From: JAQSWP01 sp040255215
GTDB lineage: Bacteria; Pseudomonadota; Alphaproteobacteria; Reyranellales; JAQSWP01
Direction: 5' to 3'
Assembly (NCBI GenBank): GCA_040255215.1
Contig: JBDZUM010000020.1
Span: 1-42,124, forward strand
Length of the DNA stretch: 42,124 nt
Translations under genes and position numbers: made by a program
Notes under the pieces: generated by a model
The model's input: only the letters and a program-made list of their open reading frames with translations
Databases searched by the model: none
What the model was told of the DNA's origin: nothing
Part shown: piece after piece, positions 1 through 8,311 of the stretch
Numbering within the stretch: the first letter of the stretch is position 1
How the letters are laid out: the number at the start of each line of letters is the position of its first letter

Positions 1-1218
1 CCCGATATCGGCGAAGGCATCGTCGAGGCGGAGATCGTCGCCTGGCACGTGGCGGCCGGCGACACGGTCGAGGAGGATGCGGCGCTGGCGGATATGATGA
101 CCGACAAGGCGACGATCGAAGTGCCGTCGCCGGTCGCCGGCAAGATAGTGGAATTGCGCGGCGAGGTCGGCGACAAGGTCCGGGTCGGCAGCGTGCTGGT
201 TGTGCTGGACTCGGAAACGGCAGGGCCCGCGGGGGCGGTGGCGCCGAAGCCGGCCGCCGCCGACAAGCCGGCGGCAGCCGCGCCGCCGGCGAAAGAGAAA
301 ACGCCGCCTTCGCCTGCCGCCAGAACCTTGGACGACGCGCCGCCGCCGTCGCGCGCGCTGGCCTCGCCGGCGGTCCGCCGCCGGGCCTACGAGCAGGGCG
401 TAGACATTAACAAGGTGCGCGGCTCGGGCCCGCACGGCAGAGTGACCGACGACGACATCGCTGCGTCGCTCAGACGCGGGCGGCAGTTCTCCGCCTCTGC
501 CGCGACACAGCAGGATACGATTACGGAAGTGCCGGTCGCCGGCGTACGCGCCCGCATCGCCGAACGCATGCAGGCGACGGTGCGCGAGATACCGCATTAC
601 TCCTACATCGAAGAATGCGACGTGACGCAGCTCGAGGAACTGCGTCGGCATCTCAACGCCGAGAGCGGCGAACGCGGGGCTCGTCTGACGCCATTGCCCT
701 TCATCGTCCGCGCTCTGGTCGTGGCGCTGCGCGACTTTCCCGATCTCAACGCCCATTTCGACGCCGAGGCGCGCGTGCTGCGTCGCCATTCGCTGGCGCA
801 TGTCGGCATCGCCACCCATACCGAGCGCGGGCTGATGGTGCCGGTGCTGCGAGAGGCGGTCCGCCACGACCCCTGGAGCTGCGCGACCGAAATCGCCCGG
901 CTTTCCGAGGCGGCGCGCGAGGGGCGCATCAAACCCGCAGAGCTGAGCGGCTCGACCATCACGATCACCAGCCTCGGCGCCATCGGCGGGCTGGCGACGA
1001 CGCCGATCATCAACCAGCCGGAAGTGGCCATTCTGGGCGTCAACAAGATCGTCGAGCGGCCGATGGTGCGGCGCGGCGCGGTGGCGATACGACAGATGAT
1101 GAATCTGTCGGGCTCGTTCGATCATCGCATCGTCGATGGCTACGTCGCCGCCCAATTCGTGCAGCGCGTCGTAGGGCTGCTGGAAAATCCCGGCGCGCTT
1201 TATCTGGAGAGGCCATGA
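1..1218 (+). CDS. bkdB: Branched-chain 2-oxoacid dehydrogenase E2 (lipoamide acyltransferase), 5' partial
   Basis: The acyltransferase core of a 2-oxoacid dehydrogenase complex moves the acyl group from lipoyl-lysine to CoA in the cytoplasm. The frame is open from base 1, so the start lies upstream. About 405 residues are visible. They comprise a lipoyl domain (about 1-65) with the lipoylated lysine in MMTDKATIEV, an Ala/Pro-rich linker, a peripheral subunit-binding domain (about 115-150, SPAVRRRAYEQGVD), and the catalytic domain ending in SFDHRIVDG, which holds the HxxxDG active-site motif. The run TITSLGAIGG with NQPEVAILGVNKIVERP resembles branched-chain (BCKDH) E2 more than pyruvate or 2-oxoglutarate E2; that assignment is from memory of the family. 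The stop overlaps the start of the E3 gene (ATGA), which indicates one operon. The E1 genes are expected just upstream, outside the window. Confidence 0.9.
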   Translation, partial: PDIGEGIVEAEIVAWHVAAGDTVEEDAALADMMTDKATIEVPSPVAGKIVELRGEVGDKVRVGSVLVVLDSETAGPAGAVAPKPAAADKPAAAAPPAKEKTPPSPAARTLDDAPPPSRALASPAVRRRAYEQGVDINKVRGSGPHGRVTDDDIAASLRRGRQFSASAATQQDTITEVPVAGVRARIAERMQATVREIPHYSYIEECDVTQLEELRRHLNAESGERGARLTPLPFIVRALVVALRDFPDLNAHFDAEARVLRRHSLAHVGIATHTERGLMVPVLREAVRHDPWSCATEIARLSEAAREGRIKPAELSGSTITITSLGAIGGLATTPIINQPEVAILGVNKIVERPMVRRGAVAIRQMMNLSGSFDHRIVDGYVAAQFVQRVVGLLENPGALYLERP

Positions 1219-2597
1219 GCGAGACCGACGATTTCGACGTCCTGGTGCTGGGCGGCGGGCCGGGCGGCTACGTCGTCGCCGGCGAGGCGGCGCAGGCGGG
1301 CCTTAGGACCGCACTGGTCGAAGCTGAGCGGCTGGGCGGCGTCTGCCTGACGCAAGGCTGCATTCCCTCGAAGGCGCTGATCGAAATGTCGGCCAAGCTG
1401 GCGGGCATGGCCGGCTTGCGGGATTTTCTCACTGCCGATCCTGCAGCGGCCGAACCGGCGTCGCGCGTCGACCTGGCGCGGGTGATGGCGTGGAAAAACG
1501 GCATCGTCGACCGGCTCAACGGCGGCGTCGGCAAGAGCATGACGCAGGCTGGGGTCGCGGTGGTGTCGGGCTGGGGCGAGATGCAGGATGCGCGCACCTG
1601 TCTTGTCCGATCGCAGGACGGCGAGCGGCGCGTCAGGGCGCGTCACGTCGTTCTGGCGACCGGGTCGGTGCCGGTCGCCCTGCCGATGGCACCGTTTGGC
1701 GGGCCGGTGATCTCCTCGACCGAGGCGCTGGCGCTGGAGGCGCTGCCGGAGCATCTGGTGGTGATCGGCGCGGGTTATATCGGTCTCGAACTGGGCATGG
1801 CCTTCGCCAGGCTTGGCGCGCGCGTCACCGTGCTGGAGGCCGCGCCGCAGATCCTGTCGCAGTTCGATGCGGCGCTGTCGGCGCCGGTGCGCCGCAGCCT
1901 GCAGGGGCTCGGCATCGAGTTGCGGGTCGGGGTTGACCTCAAGGCGGTAGAGATCGTCGATGGCAAGGCGACATTGTCGGTTGGCGACGCGCGCATTGTC
2001 GCGGACAAGGTGCTGGTGACGGTCGGTCGTCGTCCGAGGCTGGAAGGCTGGGGCCGCGAGACTCTCGGCATCGACATTCGCGACGGGGCGATCCGCATCG
2101 ACGAGCGCTGCATGACGACAGTGGACGGCGTCTGGGCGATCGGCGACGCGACGGGCGGGCCGATGCTGGCGCATCGCGCCAGCGCCCAGGCGCATGTCGT
2201 CGCCGCCCAGCTCGCCGGCCGCCGGGCGCGGTTCGAGCCGCTCGCCATTCCGGCGATCTGTTTCACCGATCCGGAGGTCGTTTCGGTTGGCGCGCTGCCG
2301 CACGAGGCCGGCGACCGGCGCGACATCGCGGTGGCGCAACGCGCCTTCGCCGGCAACGGTCGCGTCCTGACCATGACGGCGGGTGAGGAGGTCGACGGTT
2401 TCCTCAGACTCGTGGTCCGGCGCGCCGATCGGCGCATTCTCGGCATTCAGGCCGTCGGTCCGCATGTCTCCGAACTGAGCGGCGAATTCGTCGCCCTGAT
2501 CGAGATGGGCGCGGTGATCGAAGACGTGCAGGACATGGTCCATGCCCATCCCACACTGGGCGAATTGCTGCACGAGGTGGCGCAGAACGTGGCGTAG
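1215..2597 (+). CDS. lpdA: Dihydrolipoamide dehydrogenase (E3)
   Basis: This FAD enzyme reoxidises dihydrolipoamide on the E2 above and passes electrons to NAD+. The 460 residues match the usual length. Visible are the N-terminal dinucleotide fold VLGGGPGGYVVAGEAA (about 10-26), the redox disulfide C44/C49 in GGVCLTQGCIPSK, a second Rossmann motif VIGAGYIGLELG (about 180-191), the second FAD contact GVWAIGDATGGPMLAHRA, and the C-terminal catalytic His-Glu pair in HAHPTLGELLHE. The ATG at 1215 overlaps the E2 stop by four bases, so translation is probably coupled. It ends six bases before a convergent gene. The context makes it the dedicated E3 of the branched-chain complex, although E3 proteins are often shared between complexes. 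Confidence 0.93.
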   Translation: MSETDDFDVLVLGGGPGGYVVAGEAAQAGLRTALVEAERLGGVCLTQGCIPSKALIEMSAKLAGMAGLRDFLTADPAAAEPASRVDLARVMAWKNGIVDRLNGGVGKSMTQAGVAVVSGWGEMQDARTCLVRSQDGERRVRARHVVLATGSVPVALPMAPFGGPVISSTEALALEALPEHLVVIGAGYIGLELGMAFARLGARVTVLEAAPQILSQFDAALSAPVRRSLQGLGIELRVGVDLKAVEIVDGKATLSVGDARIVADKVLVTVGRRPRLEGWGRETLGIDIRDGAIRIDERCMTTVDGVWAIGDATGGPMLAHRASAQAHVVAAQLAGRRARFEPLAIPAICFTDPEVVSVGALPHEAGDRRDIAVAQRAFAGNGRVLTMTAGEEVDGFLRLVVRRADRRILGIQAVGPHVSELSGEFVALIEMGAVIEDVQDMVHAHPTLGELLHEVAQNVA

Positions 2598-2603
2598 ATA
2601 CGC

Positions 2604-4316
2604 CTAACGGTCGCGGCCGTCGTGGCGCAGGATGGAGAAGCGCAGCGGCGGCAGCTGCAAGCCATGCCGACCCAGCTCGGTCACGCATCCGGGAGCCTCG
2701 ACCGCCTGCCAAGCCGCATCGAGAGGAAACAGCCTGTCCTCGAGGCTGAAATTGACGACGCAACGCAAAGTCACGTCATCGTCGAAACGATCGAAACTCA
2801 ACAGCGGCGCCAGTCGCGGCGGCTGCACGCGCTCGCCGCCCCATTTCAAAGCCGCCTGGTCGCGCCGCCAGCGGACGAATCGCTTCAGGAAAGTCAGCGG
2901 CGAGGTTTCGTCGGTTTCCTGGCTGTCGACGGCCAGCTTCAGGTGTTCCTGCGGCACGGGAAGCCACGGCTCGCCAGTGGTGAAGCCGCCATGCGGCGCT
3001 TCGGCCTGCCATGGCATGGGCGTGCGGCCGGCGTCGCGGCCTTCGAAATCCGGCCAGAGCGCCAACCCCCAGGGATCCTTCAGGACTTCGCGCGGCAGGA
3101 TCGGATGCGGCAAACCGAGTTCCTCGCCCTGGAATATGGCGCAGCCGCCCTTCAACGTGAGCTGGAGAAACAGCAGCATGCGGGCCGCGGCCGGTCCCTC
3201 GCCGGCGTCCAGCGCGAATGCGGCGAGATTGGAAACGGCGCGCTTGGAATCGTGGTTGGTGAAGACGTTGTAGAACCAGCCCGTGCGCAACTGGCTGTCG
3301 CGCCGCTGCAGCATGCGCGTCAGCCGGTCGACTTCCGGCGGGCTATTGATGAGGTCGAAATCGTAGACGGCGTGGAAACCTTTGCTTTCGGCGGTGTATT
3401 TTTCCGCCGCGCTGGATGCATCGACGTCGGCCAGTTCGCCGATCAGCACGCGCTCCGGCTCGTAGTCGGACACCCCGTCGCGCAGCCGCTGCAGGATCGG
3501 AATCGCCTCCGGCACGTCGCGGTCGAACTCGTGCAGCTGGCGGCGGAAGGGATTGTTCGGGCCGCCGCCCAGCAGGATCGGCGAGCCCGAGCGCGGCGCC
3601 GGCGGGTTCGAGCGAAGGTCGGGATCGCATGCCAGGCACTGGACGGCATCGAGGCGGAAGCCATCGACGCCGAGATCGAGCCAGAAGCGCATCTCGCCGA
3701 TGACGGCGTCGAGCACCGGCGGGTTGCGCAGGTCGAGCGCCGGCTGGCAGGTGAGGAAGGGGTGGTAGTAGTACTGCGAGCGCCGCGGGTCCCACTGCCA
3801 GGCGCTGCCGCCGAAGGAGGAGAGCCAGTTGTTCGGCGGGCCGCCATCGAGGGCGGCGTCGGCCCAGACGTACCAGTCCGCCCGGCGGTTGTCGCGACTG
3901 GAACGACTTTCGACGAACCACGGGTGCTCGTCCGACGTGTGGGCCGGGATGAAATCGAGCAGCAGCCGCAGCCCTCGTGAATGGGCGCCGTCGAGCAGTT
4001 CGAGAAAGTCTTCCATTGAACCAGCCAGTGGATCGATGCCGCGCATGTCGGTGACGTCGTAGCCGAAATCCTTCTGCGGCGAGGGATAGAAGGGAGACAG
4101 CCACAGCGCATCGACCCCGAGCCCGGCGACGTAGTCGAGCCGGTCGATGACGCCGCGCAGATCGCCAATGCCGTCGCCGTTCGTATCCTGGAAGCTGCGC
4201 ACATAGGCTTCGTAGATTACCGCTCCGCGCCACCATTCCGCGGCGACCGGCGGGCGCAGCTTGGGCGCGCCGGCATATTCGGCCAGCAGAGTTTCGCGTG
4301 TGCGTGGCCGGCTCAT
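2604..4316 (-). CDS. GH13 alpha-glucosidase-type glycoside hydrolase, second of a tandem pair
   Basis: A 570-residue alpha-amylase-superfamily (GH13) enzyme, probably cytoplasmic because no signal peptide is seen. The (beta/alpha)8 signatures are intact: region I DFIPAHTSDEHPWF (about 121-134), region II GVDGFRLDAV with nucleophile D223, region III VLIGELADVD with acid/base E294, and region IV FTNHD with D356. A C-terminal beta domain follows. The overall pattern (WYVWADAALDGGPPNNW, FGGSAWQWD) is that of alpha-glucosidase or oligo-1,6-glucosidase family members that hydrolyse short alpha-glucosides. Exact substrate cannot be read. The start ATG at 4314-4316 overlaps the upstream gene's TGA. 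The frame stays open further upstream but enters the other GH13 gene. The protein carries about 20 extra N-terminal residues compared with its tandem partner. Confidence 0.88.
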   Translation of the reverse strand: MSRPRTRETLLAEYAGAPKLRPPVAAEWWRGAVIYEAYVRSFQDTNGDGIGDLRGVIDRLDYVAGLGVDALWLSPFYPSPQKDFGYDVTDMRGIDPLAGSMEDFLELLDGAHSRGLRLLLDFIPAHTSDEHPWFVESRSSRDNRRADWYVWADAALDGGPPNNWLSSFGGSAWQWDPRRSQYYYHPFLTCQPALDLRNPPVLDAVIGEMRFWLDLGVDGFRLDAVQCLACDPDLRSNPPAPRSGSPILLGGGPNNPFRRQLHEFDRDVPEAIPILQRLRDGVSDYEPERVLIGELADVDASSAAEKYTAESKGFHAVYDFDLINSPPEVDRLTRMLQRRDSQLRTGWFYNVFTNHDSKRAVSNLAAFALDAGEGPAAARMLLFLQLTLKGGCAIFQGEELGLPHPILPREVLKDPWGLALWPDFEGRDAGRTPMPWQAEAPHGGFTTGEPWLPVPQEHLKLAVDSQETDETSPLTFLKRFVRWRRDQAALKWGGERVQPPRLAPLLSFDRFDDDVTLRCVVNFSLEDRLFPLDAAWQAVEAPGCVTELGRHGLQLPPLRFSILRHDGRDR

Positions 4317-5941
4317 TGCCGGCGACCGAAATAGGCGCCGAAGGCTGGCAGCGTGAGACTGCCGCCGGACCGAGCGCCGCCAAAGCCATGGCCCTCCAAC
4401 GCATGGCCAAGCACCTGTTCGTCGAACGTCGCTTCCGCCGTTGTCGCGGCGAGATTGAAAGCGCAGAACACGGCGCCTGTTTCGTCGCCACGCTCGAACG
4501 CCAGCACGCTGGTCGGGGAGGGCAGGAAACGCAACGCGCCACGATGCAGCGGCTGATGCTGTCGCCGCCAGGCGAGAAACCCCTTCAGCCGGTTGAGCAG
4601 CGAACCCGGCAGCGCCTCCTGCGCCCGCACCGCACGTGGCACATGGCTGGCAGGGATGGGTAGCCATGGCGCCACCGACGAGAAGCCGCAATGCTGCTGC
4701 GTCGCGTCCCAGGGCATCGGCGTGCGCGCGCCGTCGCGGCCGCTGAAGGCGGGATGGAATTCGCGGCCATAAGGATCGGTGATCAGTTCGTACGGCAGGT
4801 CGGCATTGTCGAGCCCCAGTTCGCTGCCTTGATAGAGGCAGACCGCACCGCGCAGGCAGGCGAGGGCGGCGAATATGGCAAATGGCAGTTCGCCGCTGGC
4901 GGCTTCGCTCCCGAGGCGGGTCGGCGCGCGCATGAAATCGTGGTTGTCCAGCGCCCAGCATGGCCAGCCGCAATCCATGTCATGGCCGAGTTCGGTGGCC
5001 ACGTTCTCGATGGTGCGGGCGTCGAGTTCGTCGGCGCCGAGCAGCCAGTAGCCGTAGGCAAGCTGCAGGCGATGCACGGCCGTGTATTCGGTGTGCAGCC
5101 TTACGCCCTCGTTCTCGTGCAGTTCCCCCAGCAGAACGCGATCGTCGTAGCTGTCGCACAGGGCCCGCAGGCGTTCGAGGAACCGCAGGTTCTCGGGTTG
5201 CCCGATATCGCGCTCGTGACGCTGCAGGGAGTAGGGGTTGAAGCCGAAATGGCGCGCCGCCGAGCGATCCGGGTTGGCCGGGTTGTCGCGCAGCAGCCGA
5301 TCGTGGAAATAGAAGGCGCAGACGTCGAGGCGAAAGCCGTCGACGCCGAGATCGAACCAGTAGCGGGCGATGTCGAGGATGGCGTCCTGAACCTCCTCGT
5401 TGTGGTAGTTCAAGTCCGGCTGCTCGCGCAGAAAATTGTGCAGGTAGTATTGTCCGCGCTTGGGGTCCCATTGCCACGAACTGCCGCCGAAAACCGACAA
5501 CCAGTTGTTGGGTGGCGTGCCGTCCTCCTTGGGATCGGCCCACACGTACCAGTCGGCGCGAGGGTTGTCGCGGCTGGAGCGGCTTTCGAGGAACCACGGG
5601 TGCTCGCTGGAGGTGTGGCTGAACACCTGGTCCATCAGCACCTTGAGCCCGCGCCGGTGAGCGGCGCCGAGCAGCGCCTCGAAATCGTCCAGCGTCCCGA
5701 ACAGCGGGTCGACGCTGCGATAGTCCGAGACGTCGTAGCCGAAATCGCGCATCGGCGAGCGCACGAAGGGCGATATCCAGATCGCATCGACTCCCAGTCC
5801 GGCGACATAGTCGAGTTTGCGGCAAATGCCCTCGAGATCGCCGATGCCATTGCCGGTGGTGTCGAGGAAACTGCGCGGATAGATCTGGTAAATGACTGCT
5901 CCCTGCCACCAGGGATGCCCCCCGCTGCCGGCTGTGCCCAT
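4313..5941 (-). CDS. GH13 alpha-glucosidase-type glycoside hydrolase, first of a tandem pair
   Basis: A 542-residue GH13 enzyme closely related in layout to the next gene. It begins WWQGAVIYQIYPRSFLDT. Region I is DQVFSHTSSEHPWF (about 104-117). The nucleophile is D206 in DGFRLDV, the acid/base E273 in VLLGELHEN, and the stabilising Asp D335 in LDNHD. It probably acts on small alpha-glucosides such as maltose, isomaltose or sucrose in the cytoplasm; the sequence does not decide between them. It is the first gene of a two-gene minus-strand operon with a four-base overlap to the second GH13 gene. No dedicated sugar transporter is adjacent. The pair looks like an old tandem duplication, since many boxes differ and N-terminal lengths differ. 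Confidence 0.9.
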   Translation of the reverse strand: MGTAGSGGHPWWQGAVIYQIYPRSFLDTTGNGIGDLEGICRKLDYVAGLGVDAIWISPFVRSPMRDFGYDVSDYRSVDPLFGTLDDFEALLGAAHRRGLKVLMDQVFSHTSSEHPWFLESRSSRDNPRADWYVWADPKEDGTPPNNWLSVFGGSSWQWDPKRGQYYLHNFLREQPDLNYHNEEVQDAILDIARYWFDLGVDGFRLDVCAFYFHDRLLRDNPANPDRSAARHFGFNPYSLQRHERDIGQPENLRFLERLRALCDSYDDRVLLGELHENEGVRLHTEYTAVHRLQLAYGYWLLGADELDARTIENVATELGHDMDCGWPCWALDNHDFMRAPTRLGSEAASGELPFAIFAALACLRGAVCLYQGSELGLDNADLPYELITDPYGREFHPAFSGRDGARTPMPWDATQQHCGFSSVAPWLPIPASHVPRAVRAQEALPGSLLNRLKGFLAWRRQHQPLHRGALRFLPSPTSVLAFERGDETGAVFCAFNLAATTAEATFDEQVLGHALEGHGFGGARSGGSLTLPAFGAYFGRRQ

Positions 5942-6070
5942 GTCTGTGCCTCATTCCATTGGCCAATCGTCTCGACCGCGGTCGCAGACGACGCGACCTA
6001 GAGGCAACGACGGCGGCGCGGCGTGGTTTCGTCGGCAAGGGCAGGCTGCGGCACGCTCCAGATCATGCGA

Positions 6071-6099
6071 TGGACGGGGAATGGGTTCTAAGCTATTGT
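6071..6099 (+). promoter_or_regulatory. Possible sigma-70-type promoter for the cyclase gene
   Basis: A TGGACG box (6071-6076) and a TATTGT box (6094-6099) are separated by 17 bases, each matching the consensus at four of six positions. The start codon at 6124 follows, preceded by the purine-rich GGGGGA ribosome-binding site. The region 5942-6123 is the divergent spacer between the GH13 operon and the cyclase. No other clear signal was seen in it. Confidence 0.3.
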
Positions 6100-6123
6100 A
6101 GTCGCTTGCCATTTGGGGGACGT

Positions 6124-8286
6124 ATGGCGGCGATCGAAAACTCGGGACAAGCGATGGCGAAGCGGCGGGCGCGCATCAGCCTGCGCGTCAGCCTGGTCGG
6201 CATCTCGCTTCTCACCGTGGCGCTGACCGCGGCAGCGGTGCATTTCCCCTGGTTCTGGGTCAGTCGCGACAACGTCACCGAAATGTCGCGCCAGCTGACG
6301 ACCGAGATCGTCGCCGGCGTCGACCGCGAAGTCGACGCGATCTTCACCTCGGCGATCGCCGCCCAGTCGACCGTGCTGGAATCGCTGAAGAGCGGCGTGC
6401 TCGACATCGAGGACAAGGAGGCGCGCGACCGGCTGTTCCTCGCCTTCCTGCGCGCCAATCCGCATTTCTCCTGGGTCAGCTTCGGCAAGCCCAATGGCGA
6501 TTTCTACGGCGCGCAGCGGCGCGACGACATCGACATCCGAATCGCTGAGAGCAAATGGGATTCGGCGCAGAACCAGGCGCTGCGGGTTGAGGACTATTTC
6601 GTCAACGACGGCGAGCGGCTGGTGCAGACCGTCACCAAGGTCAAGACCAACGACTACTATTCTCCCGAACGCGCCTGGTTCAAGCTCGCCACCGCGACGC
6701 CCGACAAGCACGTCTGGACCGACGTCTACGTCTTCGATACCAGCCGCAAGCCGGGCCTGAATTCGGCCATCACCTACAGCCGCAACGGGCAGCTGGTCGG
6801 CGTGGTGTCGATCGCCATCGAGCTGGAGCGCATCTCGCGCTATCTGCAGAACCTGACGACGCTGCGCTCGGGCACCGCTTTCATCGTCAATCGCAACGGC
6901 AATTTGGTGGCTTTTCCCGATGCCGGCGAAGTCACCGATCGCACCGGCACGGCCGACAATCGCGGCCTGAAATCGATGGCGGCCAGCTACCATCCGATGC
7001 TGCAGGTGGCGCAGGCGGCGCTGCAGCAGGGCAGCATCGGGCTGGCCACCTTCGAGGCGCCGCTGCAGCTTGCCTACAGCGACGGCAAGGGCCGCTATCT
7101 CGTCACGATCGCGCCGTCCAAGAGCCGCAGCGACTGGATCATCGGCACGGTCATTCCCGAAGCCGACTTCATGGGCCGCATCGAAGACAACTACATGCGG
7201 CTGGCGCTGGCGGTGCTGCTGGCCGTGCTGGTGGTCGGCGCCCTGGCGATCGGCGTCTCGCGCTATCTCTTCGTCGAACCGCTGCAGCGCATCATCCGCC
7301 AGACGCGCAAGATCGAGCAGTTCGACCTCTCCTCGGTCGAGCGCATCCACAGCCCGATCGTCGAGATCGACGCCATGTCGGAATCGGTCAAGCAGATGAG
7401 CCGCGGCCTGGGTTCGTTCCGCCGATACCTGCCGGCCGACCTGGTGCAGACCCTGATGGCCCAGGGCGTGGTCGCCGAACTGGGTGGCGAGCGGCGCACG
7501 CTGTCGGTGCTGTTCATGGACCTCGAGGGCTTCACCTCGATGTCGGAGCGCATGGGCTATCGCGTCGTGCCGGTGCTGGGCGAATATCTCGGCGCCATGA
7601 GCGAGGCGCTGATGGCGCAGCATGGCACGATCGACAAGTTCATCGGCGACGCCATCATGGCGTTCTGGGGCGCACCGCAGCACAACGAGGAACACGCTAC
7701 CGACGCCTGCCGCGCCGCGCTCGATTGCCAGAAGCGCTTCGCCCAATTGCAGGCGGAGTGGGTGCGTCGCGGCCTGCCGGCGATGAACATGCGCATCGGC
7801 CTGAACACCGGGCGCATGGTGGTCGGCAATATCGGTTCGGCAGACCGGCTGAACTACACGGTGATCGGCGATTCGGTCAATCTCGCCAGCCGCCTCGAGG
7901 GGCTGAACAACAGCTACGGCACGGCGATCCTGATCAGCCACAACACCTACGAGATGGCGAAGTACGACATCGTCGCGCGCCGCCTCGATTCGGTGAGCGT
8001 GCGCGGCAAGGAGGAACAGGTCGCCGTCTACGAATTGCTGGCGATGCGCGAGGAAACCGGCGTGACGCCGGGCTTCGAATGGATCGCCGTGTTCGACAAG
8101 GCGATGGCCGCCTATGGCGCCGGGCGCTGGCACGAGGCGGCGCAGCTCTTCACCACGGTGATCGACATGCGCGGCGAGGATGCTCCCTCGAAGCTCTTCC
8201 TGGCGCGCTGCAACGAGAAGATCGCCGCCGAACCGAAGCATCCGGTGCTGGCGACCAGTCGCCCCCCCGCCGGCGACGGCGCCTGA
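6124..8286 (+). CDS. Membrane-bound class III adenylate/guanylate cyclase with Cache sensor
   Basis: A 720-residue receptor cyclase. TM1 spans about 21-42. A periplasmic Cache-type double sensor spans about 50-350, then TM2 (about 359-379), a HAMP-like linker (380-430) and a class III nucleotide cyclase domain (about 455-630). The catalytic set is complete: metal-binding D466 (LFMDLEGFT) and D509 (FIGDAIMAFWG), base-selecting K505 and D583, and transition-state N586 and R590 (IGDSVNLASR). The Lys/Asp pair predicts ATP, hence cAMP. The C-terminal tail (about 655-720) looks helical and TPR-like. The start at ATG 6124 follows a strong GGGGGA box. An open frame reaches further upstream but without protein-like sequence. 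It faces the ATP-grasp/MFS/binding-protein operon, ending 25 bases from it, and may sense related ligands. That link is inference. Confidence 0.9.
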   Translation: MAAIENSGQAMAKRRARISLRVSLVGISLLTVALTAAAVHFPWFWVSRDNVTEMSRQLTTEIVAGVDREVDAIFTSAIAAQSTVLESLKSGVLDIEDKEARDRLFLAFLRANPHFSWVSFGKPNGDFYGAQRRDDIDIRIAESKWDSAQNQALRVEDYFVNDGERLVQTVTKVKTNDYYSPERAWFKLATATPDKHVWTDVYVFDTSRKPGLNSAITYSRNGQLVGVVSIAIELERISRYLQNLTTLRSGTAFIVNRNGNLVAFPDAGEVTDRTGTADNRGLKSMAASYHPMLQVAQAALQQGSIGLATFEAPLQLAYSDGKGRYLVTIAPSKSRSDWIIGTVIPEADFMGRIEDNYMRLALAVLLAVLVVGALAIGVSRYLFVEPLQRIIRQTRKIEQFDLSSVERIHSPIVEIDAMSESVKQMSRGLGSFRRYLPADLVQTLMAQGVVAELGGERRTLSVLFMDLEGFTSMSERMGYRVVPVLGEYLGAMSEALMAQHGTIDKFIGDAIMAFWGAPQHNEEHATDACRAALDCQKRFAQLQAEWVRRGLPAMNMRIGLNTGRMVVGNIGSADRLNYTVIGDSVNLASRLEGLNNSYGTAILISHNTYEMAKYDIVARRLDSVSVRGKEEQVAVYELLAMREETGVTPGFEWIAVFDKAMAAYGAGRWHEAAQLFTTVIDMRGEDAPSKLFLARCNEKIAAEPKHPVLATSRPPAGDGA

Positions 8287-8311
8287 TCTTCTGCGGTTCC
8301 TCTAATCCGTC

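Noticed and set aside
4313..5941. Trehalose synthase or amylosucrase as a specific name for the GH13 genes
   Set aside because: Length and motifs also fit alpha-glucosidase and oligo-1,6-glucosidase. Nothing in the sequence decides, so only the family is given.
5959..6123. Longer N-terminus of the cyclase gene
   Set aside because: The open frame extends upstream, but the residues are Arg-rich and not protein-like, the region holds the promoter candidate, and the strong GGGGGA box points to ATG 6124.
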